Assembly: GCA_018622495.1 (NCBI GenBank)
Contig: CP076021.1
Span: forward strand, 1,488,501-1,552,500
DNA from: Mycoplasmatota bacterium
GTDB lineage: Bacteria > Bacillota_I > Bacilli_A > Acholeplasmatales > Acholeplasmataceae
Direction of reading: 5' to 3'
DNA: 64,000 nucleotides
In this document: positions 18,044 through 30,571 of the stretch, piece by piece
Layout of the letters: every line of letters starts with the position of its first letter
Position numbering within the stretch: the first letter of the stretch is position 1
Made by a program: the position numbers and the translations under genes
The notes under the pieces: model-generated
What the model saw: the letters and a program-made list of their open reading frames with translations, nothing else
Databases searched by the model: none
Told to the model about the DNA's origin: nothing

Positions 18044-18229
18044 AATCGTGTAAATTTATTTTAAATCGTGTTTTTTGAAATGTAATCGTGTAGAAATTCC
18101 ATGCAAAATGTGAAAATCGACTAAAATCAGGACACTTTTTTGACTTTCTAGTTTTACTAAATTATAGAAATGGCACTATATAGCGCAAAAAAAGGTTTGA
18201 CAACTTGTATCAAACCAATGCTTTCAATA
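18044..18229. repeat. Interspersed repeat left half abutting tRNA-Gly
   Basis: ATCGTGT boxes lie at 18,044, 18,064 and 18,084 (20 bp period), followed by the conserved TATATAGCGCAAAAAAAGG and the GATAC-like hairpin. Homology with R1 and R3 runs through GCTTTCAATATGG, the last bases of which are the encoded CCA end of tRNA-Gly. The repeat therefore ends exactly at the tRNA 3' end. Confidence 0.65.
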
Positions 18230-18303
18230 TGGAGCGGGTGATGGGAATCGAACCCACGTTAACAGCTTGGAAGGCTGAAGTTCTACCATTAAACTACACC
18301 CGC
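18230..18303 (-). tRNA. tRNA-Gly (TCC)
   Basis: The cloverleaf is complete: acceptor GCGGGTG/CACCCGC, anticodon loop CTTCCAA (TCC), T arm GTGGGTTCGATTCCCAT, and CCA encoded at 18,230-18,232. It marks the right edge of the accessory island. Confidence 0.95.
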
Positions 18304-18322
18304 ATATTAAGTTTTTTTAAAA

Positions 18323-18399
18323 TGGTCGGGAAGACAGGATTTGAACCTGCGACCTCCTGGTCCCAAACCAGGCGCTCTACCAAGCTAAGCTACTTCCCG
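18323..18399 (-). tRNA. tRNA-Pro (TGG)
   Basis: Acceptor CGGGAAG/CTTCCCG, anticodon loop TTTGGGA (TGG), T arm with GGTTCAAATCC, and an encoded CCA. It is the second gene of a four-tRNA cluster on the minus strand. Confidence 0.95.
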
Positions 18400-18400
18400 A

Positions 18401-18477
18401 TGGCGTACCCAAGAGGACTTGAACCCCCAGCCTTTTGATCCGTAGTCAAACGCTCTATCCAATTGAGCTATGGGTAC
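18401..18477 (-). tRNA. tRNA-Arg (ACG)
   Basis: Acceptor GTACCCA/TGGGTAC, anticodon loop CTACGGA (ACG, read as inosine at the first position), and an encoded CCA. One base separates it from tRNA-Pro. Confidence 0.95.
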
Positions 18478-18533
18478 ATCACTTGAGTCTTTAAACTCAT
18501 ATATTAAAACGTACGCACTTTTATTTTTTATAT

Positions 18534-18609
18534 TGGTGACCCGTACGGGATTCGAACCCGTGAGTGCATGCGTGAAAGGCATGTGAGTTAACCGTTTCTC
18601 CAACGGGCC
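18534..18609 (-). tRNA. tRNA-Glu (TTC)
   Basis: Acceptor GGCCCGT/ACGGGTC with one G-T pair, anticodon loop CTTTCAC (TTC), T arm GGGTTCGAATCCC, and an encoded CCA. It is the promoter-proximal gene of the cluster. Confidence 0.95.
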
Positions 18610-18676
18610 AATTGGTGTGCGCACATATAATTATACCAATATTCATTAGAATGTCAAGGCAAAAAAGCTAGTTTTT

Positions 18677-19228
18677 TTATTTTTTATATAAAATATTTTT
18701 TAGAAGCTTTTGTGCTGCTTCTTTACCAGAAAAATATCTCACGATTTCATAAACAAAATCATATACAACACCTGCACCTCTAGCCGTAATAAATAGACCG
18801 TCAGTCACAACCTTTTTATGAGGATAATAGATGCCTTTAGGCATATCAGTTTCACTACCTGTATATGCTGTATATTTAACACCATTTAAAAGTTTTGCTT
18901 GTCCTAAGAACCTAGGACCCGCACATATCGCACATATGAGCTTATTATTCGCGTTAAATGCTTTAGCTAGGCTTTTTACCTGATTATCATCATCGACCGT
19001 TAAATCGACATATTTACCGCCTGGAATGATCAAAAAATCATAAGTGTTAACATCAATATCATCTTTTAAATAATCAGCTAATATATCTAAACCAAAAGCA
19101 GTTTTTACATTTTTTGTTTTATTAAATGTTAAACTGTCTATTTGATAGCCAGATCTAATTAATAATGCACGTGTAGCAAGTGCTTCGACATCTTCCATAT
19201 CATTAGAAAATATGATTAATCCACGCAT
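18677..19228 (-). CDS. DJ-1/PfpI superfamily protein
   Basis: 183 residues with the class I glutamine amidotransferase-like fold: an early acidic residue (MEDVEALA), FLIIPGGKYVDL, and the nucleophile elbow AICAGPRFLG with the reactive Cys near residue 99. This is the DJ-1/YajL/ThiJ arrangement, linked to protein or methylglyoxal damage repair; the exact substrate is unknown. It lies four bases after mtnN on the same strand and probably shares its transcript. Confidence 0.85.
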   Translation of the reverse strand: MRGLIIFSNDMEDVEALATRALLIRSGYQIDSLTFNKTKNVKTAFGLDILADYLKDDIDVNTYDFLIIPGGKYVDLTVDDDNQVKSLAKAFNANNKLICAICAGPRFLGQAKLLNGVKYTAYTGSETDMPKGIYYPHKKVVTDGLFITARGAGVVYDFVYEIVRYFSGKEAAQKLLKNILYKK

Positions 19229-19232
19229 TTTT

Positions 19233-19817
19233 TTACTCCTTAAATAGCTTTTGATATATCTCGTTTATAAGGTTTGCCCCAACAGATGATTCAAATTTTT
19301 TATATTGTTTATAATGATCATCCATCCCAACAATATCTGAAACAATTTTAATACTAACCATAGGTATTTTAAATGCATAAGCGACTTGATATAATGCTGC
19401 ACCTTCCATATCTACAATATATGGTAAATCAACACTTTTTGTCATAAAATAATCGCCAGTATACAATGAACCAGTTTTAATTTTTTCTATTTTTCTTTTA
19501 ATTTGATTCATTATAGTTTTATTAGATATAAACTTTTGAGGATAGTGAGGTACTTGTCCTTTTTCATAACCAAAGAAAGTTAAGTCAAAATCATGATACA
19601 TCGCATCACTGATGAGAATAACATCTCCTATTTCATAATGTTTGCTTGCTCCAGCAAACCCTACATTATAAATAGCATCAACTTGATGTTCCATTAAAAC
19701 TTGAGTTAATTTCATTGAAGCATTGACTTTTCCAACGCCTGTTTGTATGATTAGTGTATCTTTATGTTTATTTATTTTTTCTAATTCTTCTTTCATAGCT
19801 CCAATAACAATAATCAT
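19233..19817 (-). CDS. mtnN: 5'-methylthioadenosine/S-adenosylhomocysteine nucleosidase
   Basis: A 194-residue protein, somewhat short for the family (about 230). It begins IIVIGAMKEEL, has the base/ribose region NVGFAGASKHYEIGDVI and the motif VDMEGAALYQVA, with the catalytic Glu and ribose-binding residues, then SIKIVSDIVG with the general-acid Asp. It cleaves adenine from MTA and SAH, feeding methyl-cycle recycling. Its start overlaps the end of udk by four bases (ATGA), implying translational coupling. Confidence 0.85.
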   Translation of the reverse strand: MIIVIGAMKEELEKINKHKDTLIIQTGVGKVNASMKLTQVLMEHQVDAIYNVGFAGASKHYEIGDVILISDAMYHDFDLTFFGYEKGQVPHYPQKFISNKTIMNQIKRKIEKIKTGSLYTGDYFMTKSVDLPYIVDMEGAALYQVAYAFKIPMVSIKIVSDIVGMDDHYKQYKKFESSVGANLINEIYQKLFKE

Positions 19818-20440
19818 AAAGCACTACCAGATATTTGTTTGATTTTAGCAACAATAAGATCAACTGCAATATCATGCTTACGATCATTTGGAATAATCAC
19901 ATCAGCAAATCGTTTTGTTGGTCTAATATATTTATGAAACATTGGTTTAACAGTACGTTGATATTGTGAAATAATAGAATCTAAAGATCTACCACGTTCA
20001 TTCATATCTCGTAACATTCTTCTAATGAAACGTGTATCTTCATCAGCTTCTACAAAAAGATTAATATCAGATAGTCCTCTAATCTTCTTATTTTCTAAAA
20101 TAAGAATACCTTCAACAATAATAATTGGTTTAGGATCAATATGTTCAATCTTTTTACTTCTTGTATGATTAACAAAGTCATAAACTGGTTTATCAATAGT
20201 TTTATTACTAAGCAGTTTTTCGAGGTCCTTAAAAAGCAGCTCATTATCTAATGAATCTGGATGGTCATAGTTTGTTTCATATCTTTTTTCAATAGGTAAA
20301 TGGCTTTGATCTAAATAATAATCATCATGTTTTAAAATGACAACATCATCTAATCCTGCTTTATCGAGTATCTCTTGAACAACAGTGCTCTTTCCTGAAG
20401 CGAGACCTCCAGATACCAAAATCAATAATGGCTTATTCAT
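19814..20440 (-). CDS. udk: Uridine kinase
   Basis: 208 residues, the usual length. The P-loop GGLASGKST is near residue 11, followed by KHDDYYLDQ (substrate Asp), NYDHPDSLDNEL and the lid Arg-rich segment TRFIRRMLRDMNERGR, all characteristic of Udk. It phosphorylates uridine and cytidine in salvage. Grouped with mtnN and a DJ-1 protein it forms a small nucleoside-salvage operon. It continues the salvage theme of psuK-psuG and the phosphorylase in the island. Confidence 0.9.
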   Translation of the reverse strand: MNKPLLILVSGGLASGKSTVVQEILDKAGLDDVVILKHDDYYLDQSHLPIEKRYETNYDHPDSLDNELLFKDLEKLLSNKTIDKPVYDFVNHTRSKKIEHIDPKPIIIVEGILILENKKIRGLSDINLFVEADEDTRFIRRMLRDMNERGRSLDSIISQYQRTVKPMFHKYIRPTKRFADVIIPNDRKHDIAVDLIVAKIKQISGSAL

Positions 20441-20466
20441 AAGTTTTAGTCCTCTATTTTATCTTA

Positions 20467-20778
20467 TTATATTTGACATTCAGGTGATAATTTAGTTTGT
20501 TCTTCTAAATCTAAAATATCATCATATGCATGATGCCTTTTGAGCCAAACAACAGCATAGGGACAAGTTGCAACCATATGAAGTCCTTGTTCTTTAATAT
20601 ATGCACATGTTTTATCCATTAATTCAGATGCAACACCTTGACCTCTAAGTGATGGATCTACATACGTGTGATTAATAACAACCGTATGTTCATTATACTT
20701 AGGAAATGTTGATTCAATGATCATATTTCCTTGTTCATTATTTACATAAATACGATTTTTTTGATAAATATAATCCAT
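20467..20778 (-). CDS. Short GNAT-fold N-acetyltransferase-like protein
   Basis: 103 residues of the NATD1/YjdJ type: a central VVINHTYVDPSLRGQGVASELM with the acetyl-CoA loop RGQGVA, then ICAYIKEQ-like helix and CPYAVVWLKRH. The minimal GNAT core is complete, but the acceptor substrate is unknown. It is 26 bases upstream of udk in the same direction. Confidence 0.8.
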   Translation of the reverse strand: MDYIYQKNRIYVNNEQGNMIIESTFPKYNEHTVVINHTYVDPSLRGQGVASELMDKTCAYIKEQGLHMVATCPYAVVWLKRHHAYDDILDLEEQTKLSPECQI

Positions 20779-20992
20779 GATTTCAACTCCTCTTTAAGAG
20801 TATATCATAAAAATATAAACAATTCACTATGTTTTAACTTGATTTTATATTTTCATATATTTTTCAATTGTTTTACGTTTTGTAATTTATTTTTATTATA
20901 ATTAATCATCTTTTTTATAATAAAAAGTGCGTTTATTTATAATAAATGATTTTTTTATGTTATAATATAATCAAAAGATCTGGAGAATTTAT

Positions 20993-22843
20993 ATGAAAAA
21001 TAAACAACTATATTTTGAAACAATCAATGTTATATTATCTGTAATTTTTATGATTGTTGCTTGGATTCTTAGTTTAACTTTAAATGAAAATGGATGGTAT
21101 GTCATATTATTTTATGGACTTGCTTTTGCGATAGGTGGATTTTTTAAAGCAAAAGAAGGTATTGAAGAAACTATTGAAAATAAATCTTTAAATGTAGAAA
21201 TACTTATGATATTAGCAGCAATCGGTGCTTTTGTTGTTAGTAATTACGCAGAAGGTGCTATCCTTATATTTATATTTGCTCTAAGTGGTGTATTAGAATC
21301 ATATGCAACATCAAAAAGTGAGAAAGCTCTCACAAGTCTTTTAACTCTTGCGCCTCAAACAGCATTGCTTATCAAAGATGGTAAAGAACAAACTATTGCA
21401 GTCAAAGACTTGAATATAGGCGATCAAGTAATTGTTAAAGTCGGTCAACAAATCCCTGTGGATGGAAAGATCGTTGAAGGTTCAACTTCACTAGATCAAG
21501 CTGCTATTACGGGTGAATTTGTACCAGTATCTAAAGCTTTAGGTGATCTCGTATATGCTGGTTCAATGAATATAGAATCATCAATTATTGTAGAAACAAC
21601 CGTAGATTCTAGTCAAACTGTTGTTCAAAAAATTATTGATTTAGTTAAAAATGCACAAGATAATAAAACCGAATCACAAACCTTAATCAATAAAATCGAA
21701 AAATACTATGTATATATTGTTATACTTCTATCCATCATTATGATGCTTATTCCTCCAATGTTTGGTTGGCTAAGCAATGCTGAAGCATTTAGAAGAGGTA
21801 TCGTTGTCTTAGTTGTTGGTTCTCCTTGTGCGTTAGTCGCATCAATTACTCCAGCTATGTTATCAAGTTTATCAAATGCTGCTCATAAGAGAATTCTTAT
21901 TAAGGGTGGTAAAACCTTAGAAGATTTAGTTAACATTGATACAATTATATTAGACAAAACTGGTACTATTACAACTGGTGTTCCTCACGTTGTAACAATA
22001 GAAACAATTGATGCAGTTGATAGAGAGAATACGATTAATATATTATATACTTTAGAAAAACATTCAAACCATCCACTAGCTCAAGCTATTGTAGAACACT
22101 TAAAAGATTCTGCGAAATCACTTGATTTAAAATCAAATGAAATATCTGGACGTGGTATGGAAACGACTATTGGTCAAGACCATTGGAAGATAGGACGTTT
22201 TGAATCTGTTGAAAATATTGGAATTCATGATAAATATGTTAAATGTACATCTCTTGGACATTCCACAGTAAATATTATTAAGAACAATGAGATTGTAGGG
22301 TTTGTAGCATTAATGGATTCTATTAGACCTTCTGTCATTGAAGTGGTAGATGAATTAAATAGTTATGGCATTGATACTCATTTGGTAACAGGCGATAACG
22401 AATTTACAGCAAAATCTATTGCGCATGAAGCACATATCAAAAACTATATTGCAAATTGTTTTCCTGAAGATAAAGTAACTCAAGTTAAAAAATTCCAAGA
22501 TCAAGGCAAACATGTCATTATGGTTGGCGATGGTATTAATGATGCTCCAGCACTTGCTACTGCAAATGTTGGTATTGCTATGGGTGCTGGTACAGATGTT
22601 ACATTGGAAACAGCGGATATTATTTTCATGAATGATAATATAGAAAACTTGCCAAAACTTATTAAATTAGCAAAACGTATGAGACATATAACACTTCAAA
22701 ATGTTATATTTGCAGTATCAGTTATCCTCTTACTTATGGTAAGTAACGTCTTTGGATTAATACAGTTACCGGTAGGTGTTATATTTCATGAAGGTTCAAC
22801 AATACTTGTTATCTTAAACAGTTTACGTTTGTTGCGAAAATAA
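20993..22843 (+). CDS. P1B-4 type metal-transporting ATPase
   Basis: 616 residues. It has the actuator TGEFVPV, intramembrane SPC (GSPCALVAS), phosphorylation motif DKTGTIT, HP motif SNHPLA, hinge GDGINDAPAL and C-terminal HEGST. SPC and HEGST place it in the P1B-4 group like the ATPase at 10,864. Unlike that pump it has no His-rich N-terminal tail and no neighbouring ArsR gene, so it looks like the chromosomal housekeeping copy. A TATAAT-containing promoter region lies just upstream and a clear terminator follows. Confidence 0.9.
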   Translation: MKNKQLYFETINVILSVIFMIVAWILSLTLNENGWYVILFYGLAFAIGGFFKAKEGIEETIENKSLNVEILMILAAIGAFVVSNYAEGAILIFIFALSGVLESYATSKSEKALTSLLTLAPQTALLIKDGKEQTIAVKDLNIGDQVIVKVGQQIPVDGKIVEGSTSLDQAAITGEFVPVSKALGDLVYAGSMNIESSIIVETTVDSSQTVVQKIIDLVKNAQDNKTESQTLINKIEKYYVYIVILLSIIMMLIPPMFGWLSNAEAFRRGIVVLVVGSPCALVASITPAMLSSLSNAAHKRILIKGGKTLEDLVNIDTIILDKTGTITTGVPHVVTIETIDAVDRENTINILYTLEKHSNHPLAQAIVEHLKDSAKSLDLKSNEISGRGMETTIGQDHWKIGRFESVENIGIHDKYVKCTSLGHSTVNIIKNNEIVGFVALMDSIRPSVIEVVDELNSYGIDTHLVTGDNEFTAKSIAHEAHIKNYIANCFPEDKVTQVKKFQDQGKHVIMVGDGINDAPALATANVGIAMGAGTDVTLETADIIFMNDNIENLPKLIKLAKRMRHITLQNVIFAVSVILLLMVSNVFGLIQLPVGVIFHEGSTILVILNSLRLLRK

Positions 22844-22861
22844 CGAAATCATATTTTAATT

Positions 22862-22891
22862 AAAAAACACGAATACGTTCGTGTTTTTTTT
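22862..22891 (+). terminator. Rho-independent terminator
   Basis: AACACGAA pairs with TTCGTGTT around TACG and is followed by seven T, about 20 bases after the ATPase stop. Confidence 0.85.
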
Positions 22892-22968
22892 ATGTTACAA
22901 TGATAACAAAGGGTTTTCATAACCAACAATCTAATATACGCATGATATAACCATGAGGAGGTGTTTTT

Positions 22969-25154
22969 ATGAATGAACATAAAATCCTTGTAATCTCGAT
23001 TGGCATCGCGGCTTTTTCTGCAATGATTGCAATTTTATATGCATTTATTTTAAAGCGTAAATTAACAAAGATTGAAGTTGCCCATCAAAAAATTAATGAA
23101 ATTTCTTCTTACATTAGAGATGGTGCAATCGCATTTATGAAACGACAATATTTAATTATTTTAATGTTTTCAATAGCTATCGCAATAATTCTAACAATTT
23201 TGGGATTCTTACCATCATTAGAAGGTGCTGAAGGTATTGGTTGGCGATCAGCAATTGCATTTATTGTAGGTGCTTCACTGTCTGCAACTGCTGGTATCAT
23301 TGGTATGCTTGCTGCAACTAAAGCAAATGCAAGAACTACAGATCAAGCAAGACAGCATGGTATGCCTGAAGCTTTAAGAGTTGCATTTTCTGGCGGATCT
23401 GTCTTAGGACTTATTGTTGTCGGTTTTGGTTTATTTGGATTAGTTTCATTATTCTTCTTATTTTTTGCTCTATTTAATGGATTTTCTGGTAATTATCATG
23501 AACAATATAGAGCACTATTAGAAGCTATCCAAGTTGTTACTGGATATGGACTAGGAGCTTCACTCATAGCTTTATTTGGCCGAGTTGGCGGGGGGATATA
23601 TACAAAAGCTGCTGATGTTGGTGCTGATTTAGTTGGTAAAGTTGAATCTGGTATTCCTGAAGATGATCCAAGAAATCCTGCAACAATCGCTGATAACGTT
23701 GGTGATAATGTAGGAGATATCGCAGGTATGGGTTCTGATTTATGAAAAGTTATGTAGGTTCTCTTATATCAGCACTCACTTTAGGATTATATGCTTTTAT
23801 AAGTTTTGCAGGTGATCCTTTACTCTTATCTACTACCATCGATGCTTTATCTATAAAATCTATCTATGCAACCATAGGTTTTCCACTAGCTATATCTGGT
23901 GTTGGTATTATATCAGCAATCTTATCTATATTTTTTATTCGTATAAGAAATTGGCAACATCCACAAACTGCTTTAAACATCGCGACATATGCTGCAGTTC
24001 TCTTTATGATAATTGCTTCATTTGTCTTAAGTCTTCTATTTTTTGATCAAGCACATCAATTTGGTGTTTTTGGTGCAATTACAACCGGACTAATTGTTGG
24101 AATTGCTATAGGTTTTATTGCAGAATATTATACATCATCAAAATATAAACATGTAAAAGAAATTGTAAAAGAATCTAAAACAGGTCCTGCAACTAATATC
24201 ATATCAGGATTTAGTATTGGTATGCAATCAACATTTTTAACCATTATTATTTTAGTCACAGGTATTATTATATCTTATCTACTTACGAATGATATGTATG
24301 GTATAGCTTTAGCTTCTGTAGGTATGCTATCAACAGCAGGTATTACCATTGCAGTTGATGCTTATGGTCCCATCGCTGATAATGCCGGTGGTATTGCTGA
24401 AATGTCTGAACTTAATGAAAATGTTAGAAAAATAACTGATCGATTAGATTCCGTTGGTAATACAACAGCTGCTATAGGTAAAGGATTTTGTATTGCCTCA
24501 GCAGCATTAACAAGTATAGGATTATTTTTTGCATTTGAAAAATCAGCTGGTATTTCTACAACAACTGGTATAGATTTATTACAACCTGGTGTATTAGTCG
24601 GTATTTTCATAGGTGCAATGCTACCATATCTATTCACATCACTTGTGATAAAATCTATTGGTAAAGCAGCTAATAAAATGATTGAAGAAGTCAGAAGACA
24701 ATATAGAGAAAATCCCAATATATTAAAAGGCATTGACTTACCTGACTATACAACTTGTATCGATATTTCTACTAAAGCCGCACTTAACCAAATGGTTTTA
24801 CCAGCTACGATTGCAGTAGGTTCACCTATTATTGTTGGATTATTTTTAGGCGTACAAGGTCTAGGTGGTTTATTAGTCGGTGGTTTAGTATCTGCAATGA
24901 TGCTTGCTATATTTATGGCAAATGCTGGTGGTGCTTGGGATAATGCTAAGAAACATATTGAAGAAGGTTTTAATGGTGGAAAAGGCTCAGATATTCATAA
25001 AGCTAGTGTTGTTGGTGACACTGTTGGTGATCCATTAAAAGATACTGCAGGTCCTTCAATGGACATACTCATTAAACTCATGAGTATTGTATCTTTAGTC
25101 TTAGTGCCAGTACTTATTGAAATTGAACCAATATTACACCAATTATTTCATTAA
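22969..25154 (+). CDS. hppA: Membrane-bound K+-dependent pyrophosphatase, frameshifted
   Basis: The two parts (22,969-23,745 and 23,742-25,154) make one ion-pumping pyrophosphatase of about 728 residues with some 16 membrane helices. The active-site blocks GGIYTKAADVGADLVGK and DNVGDNVGD are in part one; the second Asp-rich block VGDTVGDPLKDTAGPS is in part two. GNTTAAIGKG has Ala and Gly where K+-independent enzymes have Lys and Thr, so it should be K+-dependent (Na+ or H+ pumping). The frame breaks inside the conserved DLYESYVGS motif right after the DNVGD loop. Homologues have Tyr/Phe-Glu-Ser there; the net change is one base. Confidence 0.88.
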
Positions 25155-25172
25155 AAGTTATTAGGGGGAATT

Positions 25173-25376
25173 ATGTTTGAAAAAGTATTTTGTTGGTCTA
25201 TTTTACTATTATTTTCTTTATTTATTCTGCTAAAGAAAAATAATACAAAAGGACTAAAATGGGAACTTCGTTCACATCAAGATATTAAAATGTTAAAAAC
25301 AAGAACTAAATTAATAAAAATGATGGCGATTATAGGTATTATATTTTCAATTTATATGATTATTGTATCTATATAA
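25173..25376 (+). CDS. Small membrane protein downstream of hppA
   Basis: 67 residues with hydrophobic segments at 5-20 and 48-66 and a basic middle part. AGGGGG precedes the ATG. It lies 19 bases after hppA and before a shared terminator, so it is co-transcribed. No family is recognised. Confidence 0.55.
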   Translation: MFEKVFCWSILLLFSLFILLKKNNTKGLKWELRSHQDIKMLKTRTKLIKMMAIIGIIFSIYMIIVSI

Positions 25377-25381
25377 AAAAA

Positions 25382-25415
25382 GAAGATGGTATTCGAAAGA
25401 ATATCATCTTTTTTA
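25382..25415 (+). terminator. Rho-independent terminator of the hppA operon
   Basis: GATGGTATTC pairs with GAATATCATC around GAAA and is followed by a T run. Confidence 0.8.
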
Positions 25416-25423
25416 TAAAAAAA

Positions 25424-25500
25424 TGGCGCCCACACAAGGACTCGAACCTTGGACCCCCTGATTAACAGTCAGGTGCTCTAACCAACTGAGCTATGTAGGC
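25424..25500 (-). tRNA. tRNA-Asn (GTT)
   Basis: Acceptor GCCTACA/TGTGGGC, anticodon loop CTGTTAA (GTT), T arm AGGTTCGAGTCCT, and an encoded CCA. It follows the 5S gene on the same strand and is the last gene of the rRNA operon. Confidence 0.95.
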
Positions 25501-25568
25501 GGATATGCGGACACGCATTTTTAACGATTCAATTATCGTTATATTTTATTATTAATTAAAATAAGATA

Positions 25569-25679
25569 TGCCTGGCAACTTCCTATCTTCGCTCCTTAGA
25601 ACTATTTTCGGCGTAGAAGTGCTTAACTGCTGTGTTCGGGATGGGAACAGGTGTGACCACTTCGCTATCGTCACCAGAC
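25569..25679 (-). rRNA. rrf: 5S ribosomal RNA
   Basis: The minus strand starts TCTGGTGACGATAGC and ends TTGCCAGGCA, which pair as helix I. Internal CACACCTGTTCCCATCCCGA and ACACAGCAGTTAAGC are the conserved 5S loop sequences. Confidence 0.93.
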
Positions 25680-25740
25680 GTCTCTCAAAACTAGATAAAA
25701 GTTATGTCAAAAGTTATGAATCAAAATTGTATATATTAGG

Positions 25741-28570
<2,830 letters not shown>

Positions 28571-28722
28571 TTACAATTTGTTTCTTTTTGCTTTTGACAG
28601 CTTTTATCTACTTTTCAAAGATCTTAATTTAATACAGAGACAAAAATCCCTGAAAACTGAATATGATGAGTGATTTGTGAGAATAATATATATACTGTTT
28701 ATAAGTATATGCCTTTCTCCTT
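28571..28722. other. 16S-23S internal spacer without tRNA genes
   Basis: About 150 bases, AT-rich. No tRNA cloverleaf is visible; Ala and Ile tRNAs, which many bacteria carry here, are absent. Confidence 0.7.
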
Positions 28723-30240
<1,518 letters not shown>

Positions 30241-30361
30241 AAATTTATTTTATCGTTTGTTTGTTAATAGCTCTTTTTTAAATCTTTTTAATTCTTTTAT
30301 ACACTCATCATCATTCAGTTTTCAAAGACTCTTACTCACACGTAATTTCACGTGCTTTATA

Positions 30362-30390
30362 ATAATACCATCACAATGCCATAAAGTCAA
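30362..30390 (-). promoter_or_regulatory. rRNA operon promoter P2
   Basis: TTGACT (complement at 30,385-30,390) and TATTAT (complement at 30,362-30,367) with a 17-base spacer, about 120 bases upstream of 16S. Confidence 0.75.
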
Positions 30391-30455
30391 CAGTAAAACC
30401 TAACTTTTTTTTCATGTTTTATCCAGTTACTTTTGGATTGGTGGCAACCTTTAAT

Positions 30456-30484
30456 ATAATAACTTAATATCAAGGTAAAGTCAA
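30456..30484 (-). promoter_or_regulatory. rRNA operon promoter P1
   Basis: TTGACT (complement at 30,479-30,484) and TATTAT (complement at 30,456-30,461), again with a 17-base spacer. It is about 94 bases upstream of P2; both use the same -35 and -10 hexamers. Confidence 0.7.
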
Positions 30485-30496
30485 TCTTTTTGTTAA

Positions 30497-30546
30497 AAAA
30501 AACTACTTTTTTTTACACCGATATATCGGCAAAAAGTAGTTTCTTA
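30497..30546 (-). terminator. Rho-independent terminator after rseP
   Basis: AAACTACTTTTT pairs with AAAAAAGTAGTTT around a loop containing CCGATATATCGG, followed by T on the minus strand. It separates the rseP operon from the rRNA operon. Confidence 0.75.
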
Positions 30547-30571
30547 TTTTTAGTCTATAATTTCATTAATT

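Noticed and set aside
18205-18624. Two open frames across the tRNA cluster
   Set aside because: They run through four complete tRNA cloverleaves; any similarity to database proteins would be the well-known artefact of translated tRNAs.
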